Source: Oppiella nova (lineage: Eukaryota; Arthropoda; Arachnida; Sarcoptiformes; Oppiidae). Taken from it: a DNA stretch of 24,344 bases. Shown piece by piece: positions 19,421-24,344 of the stretch (its first letter is position 1; the number at the start of each line of letters is the position of its first letter). Below the pieces are notes generated by a model, which was not told the origin of the DNA, did not search any database, and saw only the letters and a program-made list of their open reading frames with translations. The position numbers were made by a program, and so were the translations under genes. The stretch lies in the NCBI GenBank assembly GCA_905397405.1, contig CAJPVJ010000489.1, positions 1 through 24,344 on the forward strand. The letters are read 5' to 3'.

Positions 19421-19974
19421 GTGGTCATTTTGAATGCATTTCGTGTTAAGTATAACTAATTTAAATATAATGAACTCATTTGATAAATGTTTTACAAAAC
19501 AATGATTTTAGTCATAAATGAAACTCAAATGTGAATCAATGGACACTCATTGCATGTAAAGCTTATTGTATTGACAAATACTATGACCCAGGCATTACTT
19601 AAAATCAACTATCCAATCAAAATAGTCTAAATATTTGTAAAATAGTTTTACAAAAGTGTAACAAATTGTTAAGACATAATTAACACTAACAGTAAATGGT
19701 AGTTTATAATACAATCAAAAATTGTCAAATAAATTCAAAGAATATTTTTTTGTAGAAAATCCTTTATTAAAACTAATGAATGCTATGTTTTATACCATAG
19801 TATTCACTGTATGTCTGAATTAGGTTTTCAATACAATAATAAATTTTTTGTTTGTATTAAATGCCAAATACTTTGCTTTTGCTGTGAGAGGGCGCCGACA
19901 CCTTCACTTTATATGGTTCTTCGGGATGCACCAGCATTGTTGGCACCGGTAGTCCTGTCTCTCTGTCGGACCTA
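19421..19974. other. spacer left of segmental copy 2
   Basis: AT-rich until about 19880, then a GC-rich island of about 95 bp (GCGCCGACACC, GGCACCGGTAGTCCTGTCTC) that abuts the duplication edge at 19975. No gene seen. Confidence 0.6.
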
Positions 19975-19991
19975 AGAACCAGTGATTACCG

Positions 19992-20029
19992 GAATATTCT
20001 GGTGTTTAAGACATTTCGCCAGAATATTC
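19992..20029. promoter_or_regulatory. inverted repeat with two HSE-like cores, copy 2
   Basis: Identical to 11407-11444, including the loop, at the same distance from the duplication edge. Confidence 0.4.
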
Positions 20030-21529
20030 TCGTTTATGTCTCAACAAAATTATCTATTTTAGGGTATATTTTAATTGAATTATAAGAGAAATTATTATTA
20101 TTATTATATATATATAGTTGTGTGCGAGGGATACCTAGTGGTGGACTAACCACCCGGCCCCACTCCCAGACACTTGTTTTCGCTCACATAAATATTCAAA
20201 CAAATGATTTGAAGTATAAATAGTATAAATAAATTTTTAAATAATGATAAATATATAGTATATAAAGTATATAAGTAATTAATAGTATATGAAAAAAGTA
20301 ACACATAATCTGTTTTTATATTTAAAAATAATAGTAAACATTAATATAAATATATTTATGACTTTCTCTCACTATTTTCCATTTGTTTGTAATTAAAATA
20401 AAACAAAATTTTTTGTTTCAACTTTTTTTAAATACAAATAACTGTTATCCCAATGAATGCTCAAAACAAAACTGATTGACTAAACAAAAACGCAATTGTA
20501 ATCATAATTAACAAATAAATTTACAAAACAAATAACAAAAATGTGACACAAAATAACATTCAAATAAAAAGTTAGAAATTATTTCATATTTTTACGGAAT
20601 ATAATTTGTCCTGAATTTCACTTTTAATTAAGAAAGGTTCTCAATTGATATCAAATTAATTGCTCATAATTTTTTAATTAAATTATAAAACATTTTCACC
20701 TGTACCTCCATTTGTTTGAAACTATGTATCAAATATTACTGATATGTTCATCACATGTGTGTCCATAAAGTTTATGGCATAAACCAAAACTTTATTTTAA
20801 AAAGTTTTCACACAATATTTCCCATTATTGTATTATCCGATATTTGTGCCTGGATATATCGAATACGAATTTTAAATATCATAAAAACATTTCAATTACA
20901 AATGACTACAGAAAGTAAATTAAACAAACTTCACATTTTTGTTCACTAGTAATGGTTTAGTAAAAGTTTACTTTGAGTACTTAATACTTTTTTGACCCTG
21001 AATGAAAAAACTAAATTAGATTAAACACGACTGTCTTGTCCAGTGATACCTGTGCTGCCAAAACATGTAACAAACAAATGGAGATAAAATAATAATTCAA
21101 TTGTTTTCTCATTATTTTTTTCAAAAGTTTTGTTAATCTGTGAATAACAAGCAATTCATATAATGGAAAGTTGTTAAAAAGGGACTGGGAGGGCAGTAAG
21201 ATTTTTTAAAAGGATTAACAGCCACGAAAAATATAATTTAACATGCAAACTTTCAATACTACTTAAACATAATGTTATATTAATTGATCCAATTTTTATT
21301 TGTGTATTAATACATAGCACACAATTTTAAAGTGATATACCTCTTTATGAATAACTGACCAAGGTGTGAATTGCATTTGTTAATAAATCGAGTAAATAAA
21401 AGCCCTTAAGAGTACAATTCACTTATGAAAAACTCAATACTATTTGATTCACTGTTTTGATTTGAAACCCAATACTATTGTAAATTAGTTTTTATTGGAT
21501 TTTTATTTGGAAATATGTCTCACATTTTC

Positions 21530-21744
21530 AAACTATTTATTATTTAATTGTCTCGTATATCCTAAAACTGATAATTCCTATATTTTCTCAATATTTGTCT
21601 CACATTTATTTGTTTNAACTATTTATTATTTAATTGTCTCGTATATCCTAAAACTGATAATTCCTATATTTTCTCAATATTTGTCTCACATTTATTTGTT
21701 TAAACATTAATTTTCTTAATTATAATCTCATGTTTTTTCTTATG
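21530..21744 (+). repeat. 128-bp tandem repeat interrupted by an N
   Basis: 21531-21615 equals 21617-21701 (85 bp), separated by a single N at 21616. Compared with 12948-13203, the last 42 bp of the first unit are missing. The N marks an assembly join in a repeat. Confidence 0.9.
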
Positions 21745-21812
21745 AATTCATTTCTATTAATATTATAAATAATTTGAAATGAAGTTTCGAGAAATTGTTT
21801 GTACAGTAAATG

Positions 21813-22025
21813 ACACAAAAATACATTATAAATAAAAATTATTTAATATAATATACCATAAAGTGTTCACCATGTTTATTATTTTAGCACTCTAATCATC
21901 AAGCTTATTTTTAAAAATATTCTGTGACTATTTATCAGAAACACAAAAATACATTATAAATAAAAATTATTTAATATAATATACCATAAAGTGTTCACCA
22001 TGTTTATTATTTTAGCACTCTAATC
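21813..22025 (+). repeat. 85-bp direct repeat with 128-bp offset
   Basis: 21813-21897 recurs at 21941-22025 (ACACAAAAATACATTATAAA to GCACTCTAATC). Segmental copy 1 has this sequence only once (about 13273-13357), so the duplication is private to copy 2 or artefactual. Confidence 0.9.
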
Positions 22026-22153
22026 TAGTTCGAATAAAAATTTTTATAAGACACTGATAAATAGTCTAATAATTCAATATATTAAGAACTTTTTATTGTA
22101 ATTAAAATTAGTTTTTATAAATTTTATCGAATATTTTTTGAGGTCCCAGACAT

Positions 22154-22362
22154 TTGTGTTGAATGAGTATGAAACCTTGGATGATAATTGACTCATTGGT
22201 AATCAGATAATTACCTTGTTCAGCACTTATGTCAAGACTCTTGACTCAAGAGTAATGGAAAGGCTATTAATGGCTATTCATATGTGATTCAGTTGTCAAC
22301 CGTTTGACGAGAAAACCATTCATTGATTCACAAATATAATTACCCTGGTATTGTGTATTAGG
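22154..22362 (-). pseudogene. relic of a WH1-gene 5' end, copy 2
   Basis: Counterpart of 13483-13691, with an ATG at 22196 on the minus strand reading MSQLSSKVSYSFNT before homology ends. The sequence beyond the break differs from that beside copy 1, so the DNA next to the relic was rearranged after duplication. Confidence 0.75.
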
Positions 22363-22760
22363 TAATTTGTTATTAATGTTATTTTTTATTCAAATATATT
22401 TTTATACAGTATAAAATAGTTATGAAATTTTATAATCAAATCAAATTTTATGTATAGTTTTAATTATATTAACTATATAATTTTACAAACTATATTAATG
22501 ATAACTGTTTATAACACAGTTGCATTTATGTATTTAATAATATCTAACTGTTTGATATAATTAAATCTAAAGCTTAAACCAAAAACACAATTAAATCTCA
22601 AGTTAATTTAACACTAATTAATGAAAAATATGTTATAAAACGTAAATAAACTTAAATATTAAGTAAAATAAACTCGGATATTAAAAATCACAAATAAATA
22701 CAAATAGTTATATAAGCATTGGAGTCAGACTACCGGTGCTCAACACCTCTGACATAACTA
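22363..22760 (-). other. 3' flank of WH1 gene 2
   Basis: AT-rich counterpart of 13692-14093. It carries AGCACCGGTAGT (minus strand, 22729-22740), 20 nt after the gene 2 stop. Confidence 0.5.
22729..22740 (-). promoter_or_regulatory. conserved element AGCACCGGTAGT, gene 2
   Basis: Same 12-mer, 20 nt after the gene 2 stop. Confidence 0.4.
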
Positions 22761-24344
22761 TTATTCGCAATCCTTCACGTCTAACCACTTCATCATCTCT
22801 GGACACCTGGTAGTTGTATACAACCGAGTCATCAACCGTAGTATCTCTAAGTGTATCTCCCGGTGCTGATCGACCAGTGCCTTAATCTCTGTGTCGTCCA
22901 TCTGCTCCCAAAAAGACAACAAAATATATCATTAAATCTTACGAACCAATTATCACTCAATCAGTACCAAAGCTAATGAAGTGAGCCATACCTGTCGCAC
23001 ACTTTTCCAGTGCCGGTCCGATCCCTTTCCACTTTTATTGTCTTTCTTACCGACCAGTCGTCTGAACCAATTTCCGACATTCTTCTTCTTCTTTGTCGTC
23101 AATTTCATGTTTTTAAGTATTTTTTTCTTATCAATAGTTGGTTTTGTCTCAACTCCTGTCCCATTGTCTGACTCCTCAACCACTTCAATAGCATCCGAGT
23201 CCTCATTGTCTTCATTGCCATTCACCACTTGGTCCCCAACATCTCCATTATCTTTATTATCTCCATTCACTTCATCGCCCAAAATGTCTTCTTTATTTCC
23301 ATTGTCTTCTTCGTCCTCTTTGTTCTCAACGTCTTCATCAACTTCATTGTCCTCAACATCACCATTAACTCCATTGTCCTCTACTGTCATTTCTGTCAGT
23401 GTGTTACTACTACCTCCGGTGGCATCCACTTCATCGAATCCTTTGGTGTCATTATCTTCAGTATTACTACTTCTGTCACTATTAGTTACCGATCCGTTTA
23501 GAGCTAACTGTTGTCCGGTTTCTTCAGCGACTGTCTTAACGCATTCATCGCAGCCATAGATTGGCACCGATTTCTCCTCATTCAAGATAACTGTCTTTTG
23601 CTTGCGTTTCTCTTCAATCAAATCCATAGACAACTGTAGCACAGATTGTGGTATTTGATCCGATGGTGTCTACAAGACATTTCATATAAGAAACCATTTG
23701 ATACTTAATAACAGATAATTCGGTCGTTTCTCACGGATTTCGGAGAATCAGATCCCTGTGTCAGTGATATGTCTATTGGTGTCTCAAATGCGAGTTCAAT
23801 CAAGACTTCTTTGTAACTCTTATCATCACATTTACCACTCTTCTGGTTATTATTTTTATCGATAGCCTTTTCCTTCACGTCTATTAGGTTCTCATCCGAA
23901 GGACTTCCACTTTGATTATCATTTGCTTTATCAATGATAATGTCTTTCACACCACAACTCAATTGATTTAATAGCTGTTCGCATTCATCAATGTTTTCAG
24001 TCAACTGATCCAAGTCTTTGTCAATACTTCGTTTCCAATTAGACTTATTATCAATGGTTATGTCTGTAAACCAAACACAATATTATAATAATTACTTATT
24101 TATTGATTACTTCTTATATCAAACCTTTCGATTTGTCCACCAATTCATTATTGAGTCCAACCGTCAAATTCACACCAATCTTCACTTTCTTAGCGTTAGA
24201 TTCAGTGATTGGATCCCAAGTTTGTGTCCACTTTTCGGCCATTCGTTCAAAGAGTTTATTCAACTCATAAACCGAAAACTGATCCGACGGTGGATTCGTT
24301 TCTTTTGGTTCTTCAGTCGATATCATTGCTGTCATTGGATGACC
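22761..24344 (-). CDS. WH1-family protein, gene 2 (3' part; continues past the window)
   Basis: Minus strand. Exons are 24344-24125 (partial), 24063-23735, 23669-22992 and 22901-22761. Introns are 61, 65 and 90 bp with the same GT-AG sites and phases as gene 1. The visible part starts at the codons for the HPMTAMISTEEPKE region (about residue 328 of gene 1); its WH1 domain must lie to the right. All frames are open. Relative to gene 1, exon 2 has one extra codon, exon 3 has nine net extra codons (an expanded acidic run EDEEDNGNKED and a shorter Lys run), and the last exon ends in DCE instead of DCKE. The tail motif is GNWFRRLVGKK. It appears functional. Substitutions in exon 2 are mostly amino-acid changing by eye. 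Confidence 0.8.

Larger units (their letters stand above)
20030..22153. other. AT-rich intergenic DNA of segmental copy 2
   Basis: Counterpart of 11445-13482, with no credible gene. It includes the N at 21616, the repeated 85-bp piece (21813-21897 and 21941-22025) and a rearranged stretch at about 22026-22150 that carries ACTGATAAATAGTC, an inverted copy of GACTATTTATCAG at about 21927. Confidence 0.7.
19975..24344. repeat. segmental duplication, copy 2
   Basis: Second copy of 11390-15668, offset 8585 at the left edge and about 8676 at the right edge. The extra length is local: a second copy of an 85-bp piece (21941-22025), rearranged DNA at about 22026-22150, and small exon indels. It contains the single N of the window (21616). 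Confidence 0.95.

Overview
This is an AT-rich eukaryotic nuclear window. It has short spliced introns (61-108 bp), one very long intron and many (GA)n/(CT)n tracts. A Krüppel-like factor (KLF) with His/Ser/Ala-rich low complexity and small introns points to an arthropod. A mite or other chelicerate is my guess, but nothing in the window proves it. Bacterial features (operons, CRISPR, terminators) are absent.

Left part (1-10725, + strand): the 3' portion of a KLF-type zinc-finger gene. A probable His/Ser-rich exon (1182-1456) is followed by an exon ending in zinc finger 1 (1609-1873). An 8.7 kb intron (1874-10552) comes next, then the last exon with fingers 2 and 3 (10553-10725). The surrounding non-coding DNA is full of duplications. 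Positions 1-624 recur at 4440-5066, and their first 127 bp also recur at 4312-4438. Positions 6737-7292 recur at 7419-8002, and part of that unit recurs inverted and circularly permuted at 8906-9037. The block 5067-5194 is a base-by-base complement, NOT a reverse complement, of 625-760.

Right part (11390-24344): a cluster of related genes whose N-terminal half is a WASP-type WH1/EVH1 domain. Gene 1 (minus strand, 16646 to 14094, four exons, 772 aa) is complete. Gene 2 (minus strand, runs off the right end, last exon ends at 22761) lies in a second copy of the same segment (11390-15668 against 19975-24344). A diverged third member (plus strand, 17292-18511, two exons, 384 aa) is divergent from gene 1 across a 645 bp spacer. 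A separate minus-strand fragment (about 19019-19420) matches only the last exons of the family. Two relics of the promoter plus first codons (13483-13691 and 22154-22362) lie just 3' of genes 1 and 2. None of these proteins shows the CRIB, proline-rich or clear WH2/acidic VCA parts of a normal WASP. They look like a lineage-specific WH1 family grown by tandem duplication, with an inverted and partly broken member in the middle.

Several oddities may be assembly artefacts rather than biology: the non-reversed complement, three direct repeats all offset by 128 bp, and a single N (21616) at a repeat junction. They should be checked in raw reads before any biological reading.
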